The translations under genes and the position numbers were made by a program. DNA of 56,088 nucleotides from Lachnospiraceae bacterium AD3010 (lineage in GTDB: Bacteria; Bacillota; Clostridia; Lachnospirales; Lachnospiraceae). Positions 1-8,526 of this stretch are shown here, one piece after another. The notes under the pieces were generated by a model that saw only the letters and a list, made by a program, of their open reading frames with translations, made no database searches and was not told the origin of the DNA. Position 1 is the first letter of the stretch. The number at the start of each line of letters is the position of its first letter. The stretch is taken from contig KK211390.1 in assembly GCA_000622025.1 (NCBI GenBank), forward strand, positions 66,314 through 122,401, written 5' to 3'.

Positions 1-54
1 GAGCAGTTCCCAGGATAACTTAAAACCAATGATAGTTTAGTAGTTATGCATTTT

Positions 55-1227
55 TTAGCCGAGCAGTGACAGAACGCCCTGGTTGCTCTGATTTGCCTGT
101 GCGAGCATTGACTGGCCAGCCTGCTGAAGAATGTTATTCTTCGAATACTGAACCATCTCGGATGCCATATCGGTATCACGGATGGTGCTCTCTGCTGCTG
201 TGGTGTTCTCAACTACGTTGTCCAGGTTCTTGATGGTGTGCTCAAGTCTGTTCTGAACAGCACCGAGTGCAGACCTCCTTGCAGATACAAGCTTAACTGC
301 TGCAGAGATGTTGTCGATGGCTGCGCGGGCTGTTGAGGTGGTCTTAACGCTGATGTAGCCACCACCTGTAGGTCCGTCTGCTCCACCATTCTTCTTTCCG
401 GTAATTCCGGTCTGAGTACCTGTTGTCTCCGCTGTATTAGAAAGTTTGATATCTTTCCAACCATCACCACTATTCCGGTTATCTCCGCTTACCGCACCTA
501 TGGGAAGCACGGAACCTGCCTTGATGATAGTTGTTTTACTCCAGTTACCACCCTGTGCAGCATCCTTGGCATCTCCGGTTGATCCTGTTCCGTTGATCTT
601 TACGATGGAACCGTTGTCATTAACGCCATAGTGGTAGTTTTCTACAAGACTCTTATTCGATATTTCATCATTGACACCAACACCGAGTGCAGATGCGCTG
701 ATGGAATAGATATTAACAGTAATCCTGTTGTTAGCCTTGTTGTCGGCACCTACCTGAAGTGCGAAGGAAAGGCTTCCCTTCCAGTTAGCCTTCTCAGACT
801 TTCCGGTTGCGCTTCCGCTTAAGAGATAGGTCTCATTGAACTTTGTGGTCGTAGCTACACGGTCGATCTCAGTTGAGAGCTGCTTGATCTCGTTCTGAAC
901 ATCTGCCTTATCGGAAGATGACATCGTTCCGTTTGCAGCCTTAACTGCCAACTCGTTCATTCTCTGAAGCATATCGTGTACTTCTGTGAGTGCACCTTCA
1001 GCCGTCTGTACTGCGCTTATACCATCTTCAGCATTCGTTGAAGCCTGTGTAAGACCCCTGATCTGCTTCCTCATCTTCTCACTGATGGAGAGGCCGGCTG
1101 CGTCATCCGCTGCACGGTTGATCTTGTAACCGGATGAAAGCTTCTCAGTTGACTTTGCCTGCATGCCGCTTGTAACACCGAGCATTCTGTTAGAGTTCAT
1201 TGCTGTAATGTTGTGCTGTACTACCAT
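55..1227 (-). CDS. hag: Flagellin, filament subunit
   Basis: Main structural protein of the flagellar filament, exported through the flagellar type III apparatus and polymerised outside the cell. The 390-residue product has the conserved N-terminal D0/D1 region (VVQHNITAMNSNRML, then SSGYKINRAADDAAGLSISE) in residues 1-140. The matching C-terminal region fills about the last 85 residues (QNRLEHTIKNL, ending QGVLSLLG). The middle, about residues 140-290, is Gly/Thr/Asn-rich and would form the variable exposed domain. The ATG follows a strong Shine-Dalgarno site (GGAGGT, spacing 6). It stands alone with a leader of about 150 bases holding a sigma-28-like -10 and a hairpin. No other flagellar gene lies in the window. 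Confidence 0.97.
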   Translation of the reverse strand: MVVQHNITAMNSNRMLGVTSGMQAKSTEKLSSGYKINRAADDAAGLSISEKMRKQIRGLTQASTNAEDGISAVQTAEGALTEVHDMLQRMNELAVKAANGTMSSSDKADVQNEIKQLSTEIDRVATTTKFNETYLLSGSATGKSEKANWKGSLSFALQVGADNKANNRITVNIYSISASALGVGVNDEISNKSLVENYHYGVNDNGSIVKINGTGSTGDAKDAAQGGNWSKTTIIKAGSVLPIGAVSGDNRNSGDGWKDIKLSNTAETTGTQTGITGKKNGGADGPTGGGYISVKTTSTARAAIDNISAAVKLVSARRSALGAVQNRLEHTIKNLDNVVENTTAAESTIRDTDMASEMVQYSKNNILQQAGQSMLAQANQSNQGVLSLLG

Positions 1228-1233
1228 AATTTT

Positions 1234-1271
1234 ACCTCCATGTTTTTTACTGACCGGAATTCCTTTTCCGG
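1234..1271 (-). promoter_or_regulatory. Flagellin leader: GGA-loop hairpin and GGA-containing Shine-Dalgarno site
   Basis: On the transcribed strand a hairpin with stem CCGGAA/TTCCGG and loop AAGGAA (1254-1271) lies just upstream of the Shine-Dalgarno site ATGGAGGT (about 1234-1241). A GGA in a hairpin loop plus a second GGA inside the ribosome-binding site is the arrangement through which CsrA represses hag in Bacillus subtilis. CsrA control here is inferred; no csrA or fliW gene is in the window. Confidence 0.45.
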
Positions 1272-1385
1272 CAGGTACTTAGATTAGGTTGTTATTCTGC
1301 TGTTTCCTTTTCTCCTTTCATGTGCCCCCTGGGTTAGCTCATTACTATGGCCTTGGGAAACATTGCATTTTTGTTTACACCTATT

Positions 1386-1393
1386 TTATCGGC
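1386..1393 (-). promoter_or_regulatory. Sigma-28-like -10 element of the flagellin gene
   Basis: The minus strand reads GCCGATAA, an exact match to the -10 consensus of the motility sigma factor (SigD/FliA). It lies about 160 bases upstream of the flagellin ATG. The expected TAAA at the -35 position 15 bases further upstream is not seen (TTCA instead), so only the -10 half is well supported. Confidence 0.5.
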
Positions 1394-1475
1394 TTCAGCC
1401 GGAATACCTGAACCCTAATATTGTACTAATTTTAATACAATATGTTTTTTGCTTCCGCAACGTGATTTAGAACTT

Positions 1476-1650
1476 TGTCATCCTGCGCCGACGCTTTGTC
1501 ATCCTGAGCGCCAGCGACGCTTATCCCACATCGAAGATGTGGGATGCCGCCCCGGCGAGGGGTTGCGAAGCAACAGTAAGGATCTTCCCTCCGAAAGTAA
1601 AAGATTCTTCGCTTCGCTCAGAATGACACAACTTCGCTCAGAATGACACA
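1476..1650. repeat. Hairpin-repeat cluster with a 90-bp structured copy
   Basis: It starts with a truncated copy (1476-1496). Then comes a 90-bp copy (1497-1586) identical to 23771-23860 in opposite orientation. A standard minus-strand GAA-loop hairpin follows (1601-1628), then a duplicated tail (1631-1650). The 90-bp copy contains the arms CCCACATC-GAA-GATGTGGG and GTTGC-GAA-GCAAC. The cluster fills most of the 471-base gap between manC and flagellin; the remainder is the flagellin leader. I see no gene in the gap. Confidence 0.85.
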
Positions 1651-1698
1651 ACCGTAATGCTACTGTCCAAAGCCCATCGGGATGCGAACGTAAAGAGC

Positions 1699-2769
1699 CT
1701 ACAAATACTCGTTTCTGTTACAAACCTTCAGATTCTCTATTATCTTCTTGATATCATTGGTAGAATCCTTGGAGCATATAAGCGTGGCATCATCGGTATC
1801 CACAACCACCAGATCCTTTACGCCTACACAGGCTATCAGCTTATTCTTCCCCACCACTATGGAATCATTCGTATTAATGGTTATCACGTCGCCGTCAATG
1901 ATATTCCCGAATTCGTTGGTCTTTCTGATCCTCTCCATGGCGAGCCAGCTCCCCACATCATCCCAACCGAAGGAACCGGGAATAGTATATATATTATCAG
2001 ACTTTTCCATTATGCCATAATCAATGGAAATAGAGGGAAATTCGGGGAAGATTTTTTCTATGATGTCTGTCTGCTGGGAGGTGCCGATAGCATTCCTTAT
2101 TATGGTGAGCTGCTCGAAAACATCCGGCATCAGCTTTTCAAACCGCTCCAGTATAGAGGACGCCTTCCATACAAACATTCCGGAGTTCCAGAGATACTGA
2201 TTGCTGGCAATGTATTCCTTGGCAATCTCAAGCTTAGGTTTTTCGGTAAAGTTCAGTACATTATAACCCCGTTCAAAGGCATCATCGGGATCAAACTTGA
2301 TATAACCGTAGCCGGTTTCCGGAAAGTCCGGGGTTATGCCTATGGTCACCAGATTGGAGCCCTGCTCAGCTATGGAACAGGCGTCGTTTAAGGTGTCCTG
2401 ATACATCTTGGCATACTTGATAAGGTGATCGCTCGGAAGCACCATCATTATTGCATCTTCGTATCTTTTGGAAACGAACTCCGCCGCCATTCCTATGCAG
2501 GGTGCAGTATTCCGCCCCACCGGCTCAAAAAGGATATTATCGGGAGGAATGTCGGGCAGCTGCTCACGAATCAGATCTTCGTAATCCTTATTGGTGGAAA
2601 TATAAATATCCTTCTTCTCAACAAGAACACTGATACGCTCGACCGTAAGCTGTATCAGTGTCTTCCCGTCGTCCGTAAGGGACAGGAACTGCTTCGGAAG
2701 GTTCCTGCGGCTTCTTGGCCAGAACCTTTCACCGTGACCTCCTGCCATAATGAGTGCGGTTTTTTTCAA
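1699..2769 (-). CDS. manC: Mannose-1-phosphate guanylyltransferase
   Basis: Makes GDP-mannose from mannose-1-phosphate and GTP, feeding surface polysaccharide or glycoprotein synthesis. The N-terminus has the sugar-nucleotidyltransferase signature GGHGERFWPRSR followed by PKQF. GRNTAP lies near residue 85, PSDH near 113 and FTEKP near 155. The length of 356 residues fits the short form without a fused phosphomannose isomerase domain. It begins with ATG and lies after a terminator and the Uma2 gene, so it is probably its own unit. A repeat cluster follows its stop codon. Confidence 0.93.
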   Translation of the reverse strand: MKKTALIMAGGHGERFWPRSRRNLPKQFLSLTDDGKTLIQLTVERISVLVEKKDIYISTNKDYEDLIREQLPDIPPDNILFEPVGRNTAPCIGMAAEFVSKRYEDAIMMVLPSDHLIKYAKMYQDTLNDACSIAEQGSNLVTIGITPDFPETGYGYIKFDPDDAFERGYNVLNFTEKPKLEIAKEYIASNQYLWNSGMFVWKASSILERFEKLMPDVFEQLTIIRNAIGTSQQTDIIEKIFPEFPSISIDYGIMEKSDNIYTIPGSFGWDDVGSWLAMERIRKTNEFGNIIDGDVITINTNDSIVVGKNKLIACVGVKDLVVVDTDDATLICSKDSTNDIKKIIENLKVCNRNEYL

Positions 2770-2836
2770 GCTGTTATCCCCCTTTTTCTAATCTAAAGAT
2801 TCAGACGCCATTTGGACTTTTGACGTTTGGATCATT

Positions 2837-3370
2837 TCAATAAACTTTCAATTTCAGATCATCATTATAGATCCCGACAGGAATCTCCTCTGAAAAAGTG
2901 TATTCATTGGTTTCATCCCTGTCAAACAGGTAAGTACGGATAGCTTTTTTCATAGGATCAACTATCCAGTATTCCTTTACTCCCGCACTGCGGTACTTGA
3001 ACAACTTGATCATATAATCCATATTTGTGCTGGAAGGGCTGACAATTTCAATGATAAAATCAGGTGCTCCGTGACAACCCTTATCGTCAAGCTTATCCTT
3101 ATCACAGATAACAGCGATATCGGGTTCAACATAATTATATTCGTCATTAAACAGGAAAACAGCAAAAGGAGCATATAAGGCCTCACAATTTCCGTTATTT
3201 GAGCGAATATAGTTGATTATATCAGCAAAAAAATCCCCCGAAATCCTTTGATGACTGATTGACGGCGTTGCCATATCATAAATAACACCATCTATAAGCT
3301 CTGCCCTCACGCCATCCGGAAGTGCATAAATATCATCTATGGTTTTTAACTCTTCTTCTAATGCATGCAT
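2837..3370 (-). CDS. Uma2 family (DUF820) putative PD-(D/E)XK nuclease
   Basis: A 177-residue protein of the Uma2 family, which has a restriction-endonuclease-like fold and no settled biological role. Family hallmarks are VEPDIAVICD (about residue 95), DFIIEIVSPS (about 118) and KYRSAGVKEYWIVDP (about 140). These supply the acidic residues and lysine of the presumed active site. The ATG is preceded by AAAGGAGG at about 10 bases. It lies downstream of dnaJ but behind a strong terminator, so it is not part of the heat-shock operon. These genes are typically scattered singletons. Confidence 0.85.
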   Translation of the reverse strand: MHALEEELKTIDDIYALPDGVRAELIDGVIYDMATPSISHQRISGDFFADIINYIRSNNGNCEALYAPFAVFLFNDEYNYVEPDIAVICDKDKLDDKGCHGAPDFIIEIVSPSSTNMDYMIKLFKYRSAGVKEYWIVDPMKKAIRTYLFDRDETNEYTFSEEIPVGIYNDDLKLKVY

Positions 3371-3403
3371 ACGGTCCCTGCCTCCTTTCCCTCTATTATA
3401 ATG

Positions 3404-3428
3404 AAAAAAAGGGGCTCAGAACAGCCCC
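3404..3428 (-). terminator. Rho-independent terminator of the hrcA-grpE-dnaK-dnaJ operon
   Basis: On the minus strand the stem GGGGCT/AGCCCC is followed by seven T. The dnaJ stop codon sits inside the hairpin, so the last codons of dnaJ form the left arm. It separates the heat-shock operon from the Uma2 gene. Confidence 0.9.
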
Positions 3429-4576
3429 TTCTTCTTTTTCTTCTTATCTTTTCCGTCTCCGGTACCGGTCTTTTTCTCCACTTCATGGAGAGAGTCCCCG
3501 GTAAGTGAATCAAACTGCTTCAGGAGATCCTTTGCGCTGGAGGTAAGACCCGTAGGAACCTGAACCACCAGTGTCACATAGTGATCGCCCCTTACATCCT
3601 TATTCTGAAGAGAAGGAACTCCCTTACCCTTCAGCCTTATCTTTGAATCCGTCTGTGTCCCGGGCTTAACGGTATATACCACCTTGCCGTCAACCGTATC
3701 AATAAGCACATCGCCGCCAAGTGCCGCCTGCGCATAGCTGATCGGCGCAGTGGAGTAGATATTGTAGTCCTGCCTCTGGAATATCGGATGCCTTGAAACA
3801 ACAGCCTCCACCAGGAGATCGCCCCTGGGTCCTCCGTTCCTGCCGGGCTCTCCCTTTTCACGAAGGCGGACCATCTGCCCGTTGTCGATACCTGCCGGAA
3901 TGGACACGGAAAGCTTTTTCCTGGAGGAAATATAACCCGTGCCATAGCAGTCCGGGCACTTGTCTTTTATAACCTTACCTGTTCCGCCGCAGTCCGGACA
4001 GGTCTGCACATTCCTAACCGTACCGAAAAGTGATTGCTGGGTAAATACCACCTGTCCCTTGCCGCCGCACTTTGAGCAGGTGACGGGACTTGTGCCGGGT
4101 TTGGCTCCCGTACCGTTACAGGTCTTGCAGGGATCCTTTAATGTCAGCTCTATCTCCTTATCGCAGCCGAAAACAGCCTCCTCAAAGGAAATGCGGACAG
4201 AAGTCCGTAGGTTTGCTCCCTTCATGGGACCGTTACGGTTTGCCCTGCTGCTCCTTCCGCCTCCGAAGAAGTCTCCGAAGATATCTCCGAAGATATCACC
4301 AAAGTCCATGGAATTAAAGTCAAAGCCTCCGGATCCTCCAGGTCCGTCAAAGGCCGCATGTCCGAACTGGTCATACTGTCTGCGTTTTTCCGGGTCAGAC
4401 AGCACGGCATAGGCTTCCGACGCTTCCTTGAACTTTGCCTCGGCATTCTTATCACCCGGATTCATGTCCGGGTGATATTTCTTCGCAAGAACACGATATG
4501 CTTTTTTAATGGCGGCGTCATCTGCATTTTTGTCGACGCCCAGGACCTCATAATAGTCCCGTTTCTGTTCTGCCAT
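3416..4576 (-). CDS. dnaJ: Chaperone protein DnaJ (Hsp40)
   Basis: Co-chaperone that delivers unfolded substrates to DnaK and stimulates its ATPase. The 386 residues show the J domain ([12 protein letters not shown], with HPD near residue 36), a Gly/Phe-rich linker, and the zinc domain with four CxxCxGxG repeats ([32 protein letters not shown]). The C-terminal substrate domain follows. The tail is a Lys-rich run ending GLF, and its codons overlap the terminator. It starts 7 bases after dnaK and is the last gene of the CIRCE-controlled operon. Confidence 0.98.
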   Translation of the reverse strand: MAEQKRDYYEVLGVDKNADDAAIKKAYRVLAKKYHPDMNPGDKNAEAKFKEASEAYAVLSDPEKRRQYDQFGHAAFDGPGGSGGFDFNSMDFGDIFGDIFGDFFGGGRSSRANRNGPMKGANLRTSVRISFEEAVFGCDKEIELTLKDPCKTCNGTGAKPGTSPVTCSKCGGKGQVVFTQQSLFGTVRNVQTCPDCGGTGKVIKDKCPDCYGTGYISSRKKLSVSIPAGIDNGQMVRLREKGEPGRNGGPRGDLLVEAVVSRHPIFQRQDYNIYSTAPISYAQAALGGDVLIDTVDGKVVYTVKPGTQTDSKIRLKGKGVPSLQNKDVRGDHYVTLVVQVPTGLTSSAKDLLKQFDSLTGDSLHEVEKKTGTGDGKDKKKKKKGLF

Positions 4577-4583
4577 TTACTTT

Positions 4584-6482
4584 TTATACCTCTCTGTAAT
4601 CACCGTCAACAACATCAGGGCCTGCATCATCACTGCCGCCGTTATTGTCGCTGCTGCCTGAAGAAGCTGCACCCATATCGGGGCCGGCTCCTGCGGCACC
4701 TGCCGCTCCCGCTGCCTGAGCGTTCTCATAAACCTTGGTAAAGAGCTTCTGGGCTGACTTCTCCAGCTTCTCACGGGCTGCCTTGATCTCATCAACATCA
4801 GCATCTGACATTGCGGAAGCATCGGGGTGCTTTGCCAGTACATCCTTCAATGCCTGGAGATCAGCCTGAACCTCGGTCTTGTCATTAGCTTCCAGCTTAT
4901 CTCCCACATCATTCATTGCCTTCTCTGTCTGGAAAGCAAAGGAATCTGCGTCATTCCTTGCGTCGATAGCTTCCTTCCGCTTCTTATCCTGAGCCTCGTA
5001 TTCCTGAGCCTCACGGACAGCCTTGTTGATATCGTCATCAGACATATTGGAGCCGCCGGTGATGGTGATATGCTGCTCATGCCCTGTACCCAGATCCTTT
5101 GCGGATACATTAACAATACCGTTTGCATCTATATCAAAGGTAACCTCGATCTGGGGAACACCTCTCATTGCAGGAGGTATGCCGTCCAGACGGAACTGTC
5201 CCAAGGACTTATTATCCTTCGCAAACTGTCTCTCACCCTGAAGTACATTTATGTCAACTGCTGTCTGGTTGTCAGCCGCAGTTGAGAATACCTGGCTCTT
5301 CTTAGTGGGGATGGTGGTATTCCTCTCGATAAGCCTTGTAGCAACACCTCCCATAGTCTCGATGGAAAGAGAAAGGGGCGTAACATCAAGGAGGAGAACA
5401 TCACCGGCACCCTCGTCGCCTGCCAGCTTTCCGCCCTGAATGGAAGCACCGATAGCCACGCACTCATCGGGATTCAGGTTCTTACTGGGTTCCTGTCCCG
5501 TAAGAGCCTTAACCTTATCAACTACGCAGGGAACACGGGTTGATCCTCCGACCAGAAGCACCTTTCCGAGATCGGAATTTGTAAGACCCGCATCCTTCAT
5601 AGCGTTCTGTACGGGTATTGCCGTCTTCTCAACCAGGTCATTTATAAGCTCTTCAAATTTAGCCTTTGAAAGATTCTCGTCAAAGTGTTTCGGACCCTCT
5701 GCGGTTGCGGTAATAAAGGGCAGATTAATATTCGTGGTCGTAGAAGAAGAAAGTTCCTTCTTTGCCTTCTCAGCAGCTTCCTTCAGTCTCTGCATAGCCA
5801 TGGGATCCGCTGACAGGTCAACACCCTCCTTATCCTTGAAGGACTTAACCATCCAGTCAACTATCCTCTGGTCAAAGTCATCACCACCGAGCCTCGTATC
5901 TCCGTTGGTTGCAAGAACCTCGATAACTCCGTCACCGATCTCGATAATGGACACATCGAAGGTACCGCCTCCGAGATCGTAAACCATGATCTTCTGTTCT
6001 TTTTCATTATCAAGTCCGTATGCCAGCGCCGCAGCCGTAGGCTCGTTAATGATACGCTTAACCTCCAGTCCGGCGATCTTTCCGGCATCCTTGGTTGCCT
6101 GTCTCTGGGCATCATTGAAGTAAGCGGGAACAGTGATGACGGCCTCCGTAACCTTCTCACCGAGATAGCTCTCTGCATCTGCCTTCAGCTTTGAAAGGAT
6201 CATTGCCGAGATCTGCTGTGGTGAGTATCTCTTGTCATCAATTGAACGTCCGTGATCCGTTCCCATATCCCTCTTTATGGAGGCAATGGTGCGGTCGGCA
6301 TTTGTGACTGCCTGACGCTTCGCAGGCTCACCCACGAGCCTTTCGCCGTTCTTTGTGAATGCTACGATGGAGGGCGTTGTACGTGCACCCTCTGCATTTG
6401 CTATAACTGTAGGCTTTCCGCCTTCCATAACTGCTACGCAGCTGTTTGTGGTTCCCAGATCGATTCCTATTATCTTACCCAT
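4584..6482 (-). CDS. dnaK: Chaperone protein DnaK (Hsp70)
   Basis: ATP-dependent Hsp70 chaperone of the cytoplasm. The 632 residues start with the ATPase signature [29 protein letters not shown] is near residue 170, [11 protein letters not shown] near 310, and the substrate-binding domain begins after [14 protein letters not shown]. The C-terminus is Gly/Ala-rich and ends DYREV, normal for Firmicutes. The gap to grpE (about 160 bases) is filled by a hairpin repeat and a tandem array, unusual inside this operon and possibly affecting message processing. Confidence 0.98.
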   Translation of the reverse strand: MGKIIGIDLGTTNSCVAVMEGGKPTVIANAEGARTTPSIVAFTKNGERLVGEPAKRQAVTNADRTIASIKRDMGTDHGRSIDDKRYSPQQISAMILSKLKADAESYLGEKVTEAVITVPAYFNDAQRQATKDAGKIAGLEVKRIINEPTAAALAYGLDNEKEQKIMVYDLGGGTFDVSIIEIGDGVIEVLATNGDTRLGGDDFDQRIVDWMVKSFKDKEGVDLSADPMAMQRLKEAAEKAKKELSSSTTTNINLPFITATAEGPKHFDENLSKAKFEELINDLVEKTAIPVQNAMKDAGLTNSDLGKVLLVGGSTRVPCVVDKVKALTGQEPSKNLNPDECVAIGASIQGGKLAGDEGAGDVLLLDVTPLSLSIETMGGVATRLIERNTTIPTKKSQVFSTAADNQTAVDINVLQGERQFAKDNKSLGQFRLDGIPPAMRGVPQIEVTFDIDANGIVNVSAKDLGTGHEQHITITGGSNMSDDDINKAVREAQEYEAQDKKRKEAIDARNDADSFAFQTEKAMNDVGDKLEANDKTEVQADLQALKDVLAKHPDASAMSDADVDEIKAAREKLEKSAQKLFTKVYENAQAAGAAGAAGAGPDMGAASSGSSDNNGGSDDAGPDVVDGDYREV

Positions 6483-6527
6483 TTTTATTTCCTCTCTTTC
6501 TGTTCTGTACTGTTCAGTATACTTATT

Positions 6528-6632
6528 AAGATTCTTCGCTTCGCTCAGAATGACAATATATGCTCAGAATGACAATATATGTTCAGATTGACAATATATG
6601 CTCAGATTGACAATATATGCTCAGATTGACAT
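6528..6632 (-). repeat. Hairpin repeat followed by a 19-bp tandem array
   Basis: A minus-strand GAA-loop hairpin (6528-6555) runs into five 19-bp units (6544-6632) built on the repeat tail CTCAGAATGAC plus AATATATG. Later units read CAGATTGAC, so the array has mutated after expansion. It lies between grpE and dnaK. Confidence 0.85.
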
Positions 6633-6644
6633 TAGCTCTTCACT

Positions 6645-7286
6645 CTACTTCGCGACTCCTACCATTGAATGGCGGACAACACTGTCGTTATACATATAGC
6701 CCTTCTGAAGCTCCTGCGCTATGATGCCGCTGTCATATTCCTCACTGTCAACCTGCATCACCGCATTGTGGTACTCGGGATTGAATTCCTGCCCCACGGC
6801 CTCTATGGGCTTCACTCCTATCTTTTCCAGCTCATCCATAAGCTGCTTATAGACCTTCTTCATACCGTCCATAAAGGGATCCGTGCTCTCTTCGCCCTCA
6901 CTGCTGTCAGGTGCCATATCAAGAGCCCTCTCAAAATTGTCGATCACCGGCAGTACCTTTTCTATAACGGACTTGGCTCCGGTCTCAAACATCTGATCCT
7001 TCTCCTTGTCGGAGCGCTTTCGGAAGTTTTCGAATTCAGCCATCAGCCTCAGGTTCTTATCATTAAGTTCCGCGATCCTCTCGTCCCGGGGATCATTTTC
7101 TTCCTTAGGAGCACCGTCCTCTGCCGCCTCCGAAGGACTCTCGCCTTCCGCTTCTTTTACGGCTTCATCTCCCTCCGGCTTATCCTTACTTTCCGGAGCT
7201 GTATCGATATTTTCCTTAAGCTCTTTCTCTTTACCGCCTTCAGAAGGCTTTTCTGTTTTTACTTCCTGGTTCTTTTTCCTGCTCAA
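6645..7286 (-). CDS. grpE: Nucleotide exchange factor GrpE
   Basis: Releases ADP from DnaK and so resets the chaperone cycle. The 213-residue protein has a long Glu/Lys-rich, probably disordered N-terminus (about residues 1-70). A coiled-coil segment with LRLMAEFENFRKRSDKEK follows, then the C-terminal beta domain with the family pattern PEYHNAVMQV and LQKGYMYNDSVVRHSMVGVAK. It is the second gene of the HrcA-regulated operon, with hairpin repeats on both sides. Confidence 0.96.
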   Translation of the reverse strand: MSRKKNQEVKTEKPSEGGKEKELKENIDTAPESKDKPEGDEAVKEAEGESPSEAAEDGAPKEENDPRDERIAELNDKNLRLMAEFENFRKRSDKEKDQMFETGAKSVIEKVLPVIDNFERALDMAPDSSEGEESTDPFMDGMKKVYKQLMDELEKIGVKPIEAVGQEFNPEYHNAVMQVDSEEYDSGIIAQELQKGYMYNDSVVRHSMVGVAK

Positions 7287-7307
7287 TGTATTTACCTCTT
7301 TTTTATA

Positions 7308-7352
7308 AAGATTCTTCGCTTCGCTCAGAATGACATTGTTCGCTCAGAATGA
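7308..7352 (-). repeat. Hairpin repeat with duplicated tail
   Basis: A minus-strand copy with outer stem ATTCT/AGAAT and GAA triloop (7308-7336) is followed by a partial second copy of its right half. It lies between hrcA and grpE. Confidence 0.85.
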
Positions 7353-7367
7353 CAGACCTCCCCGCCG

Positions 7368-8411
7368 CTACTTCTTATATAAGGTATCCAGCTGCTCCTG
7401 CAGGGTCTTCAGGGCGTGGGCAACCTTTTCGTAATCCATTCTCTTCGGACCTATGATACTCATCATTCCCTTCATATTGTCACCAAGCTCATATGTCGCC
7501 GTCACCACGGAGCAATCCTTCATAGATTCAATGGGTGACTCGTTTCCTATATAAACCTGTATACCCTTCTTATCATCATCGCCGCCCGTTCTTTCCTTTT
7601 CCAGAGACTCACTGATAAGGTGTCCGAACTGGTTCTTTTCCTCAAAGGTGCTTATGATCTCGCTTGCCTTCTGATTGTCCGCAAGCTCCGGGTATTTGAA
7701 GATATTATTGGCGCCGCTGGTGTAGATCTCCAGATCCTCGTCGGCCCTGACCGCATCGGCAACGGCATCGATGACCTCTGCGATAACATCGGAATGTATC
7801 CCTGCTCTCTCCTTGATAAGAGTAATAAGTCCGAGATTTATCTCCTCAAGGGAAAGCCCGTTCAAATGGGTATTCAGGAGGAGATTAAGCTTCAGAAGCG
7901 TATCGTCATCCATTTCCCCGTTAACACTTATCATCTTATTCTTGATGATATTTCCCTCTACGACAATGACCGCCAGGATATTTCCTTCGTCCACCCTGGA
8001 GAGCTGCAGGAATTTCAGCTTATTCCTGTGGATCTGCGGCGAAGAGATCAGCGCGGCGTAATTCGTGTTGTCGGCAAGGAGCTTCGCAACCTGCTTCAGG
8101 AGTTCCGAGAGTTCTCCGGCCTTCTCCACTACCATCTCGTGCATGTCGGAAACTTCCTTTTCCCTGTCGGCCATCATACTGTCCACATAGAACCTGTATC
8201 CTTTGTCCGAGGGAATACGCCCTGACGAAGTATGGGGCTGGATAATATAACCCATTTCCTCAAGATCCGACATCTCGTTTCTTATGGTGGCGGGAGACAG
8301 CTTGATATCAAGGTATTTGGAGAGCGTCCTGCTTCCCACGGGATCTCCCGACTCCAGATAATTCCTGATTATCGCCTCTAATATTTTGGTTTTTCTCTCG
8401 TTTAATTCCAT
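7368..8411 (-). CDS. hrcA: Heat-inducible transcription repressor HrcA
   Basis: Repressor that binds CIRCE operators and depends on GroEL for activity. It has the N-terminal winged helix (MELNERKTKILEAIIRNYLE, then SPATIRNEMSDLEEMGYI) and the GAF-like C-terminal domain. I place the start at the ATG at 8411. The in-frame start at 8435 would lie inside the CIRCE operator, and homologues begin at this methionine. That gives 347 residues, the usual family length. It is the first gene of hrcA-grpE-dnaK-dnaJ and should control its own operon and the Hsp20 gene at 48.9 kb. Confidence 0.96.
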   Translation of the reverse strand: MELNERKTKILEAIIRNYLESGDPVGSRTLSKYLDIKLSPATIRNEMSDLEEMGYIIQPHTSSGRIPSDKGYRFYVDSMMADREKEVSDMHEMVVEKAGELSELLKQVAKLLADNTNYAALISSPQIHRNKLKFLQLSRVDEGNILAVIVVEGNIIKNKMISVNGEMDDDTLLKLNLLLNTHLNGLSLEEINLGLITLIKERAGIHSDVIAEVIDAVADAVRADEDLEIYTSGANNIFKYPELADNQKASEIISTFEEKNQFGHLISESLEKERTGGDDDKKGIQVYIGNESPIESMKDCSVVTATYELGDNMKGMMSIIGPKRMDYEKVAHALKTLQEQLDTLYKK

Positions 8412-8428
8412 ATGCTCTTTGTTTTGTG

Positions 8429-8455
8429 TTAGCACTCATTTAATTTGAGTGCTAA
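8429..8455. promoter_or_regulatory. CIRCE operator upstream of hrcA
   Basis: Exact CIRCE inverted repeat: TTAGCACTC, nine bases, GAGTGCTAA. It lies between the hrcA promoter and the hrcA start, the standard position for HrcA repression. Confidence 0.98.
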
Positions 8456-8469
8456 TACCTTCAGACCAT

Positions 8470-8498
8470 ACGATAACACCCCCGCCGTAGTTTGTCAA
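8470..8498 (-). promoter_or_regulatory. Sigma-A promoter of the hrcA operon
   Basis: Minus-strand TTGACA (8493-8498), 17-base spacer, TATCGT (8470-8475), just upstream of the CIRCE operator. The -35 is a perfect consensus. Confidence 0.85.
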
Positions 8499-8526
8499 CA
8501 GGATTTTCACTTACAATTTTTCTTTG

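Noticed and set aside
1449-1646. 65-codon plus-strand frame between flagellin and manC
   Set aside because: Made entirely of hairpin-repeat sequence, with no ribosome-binding site.
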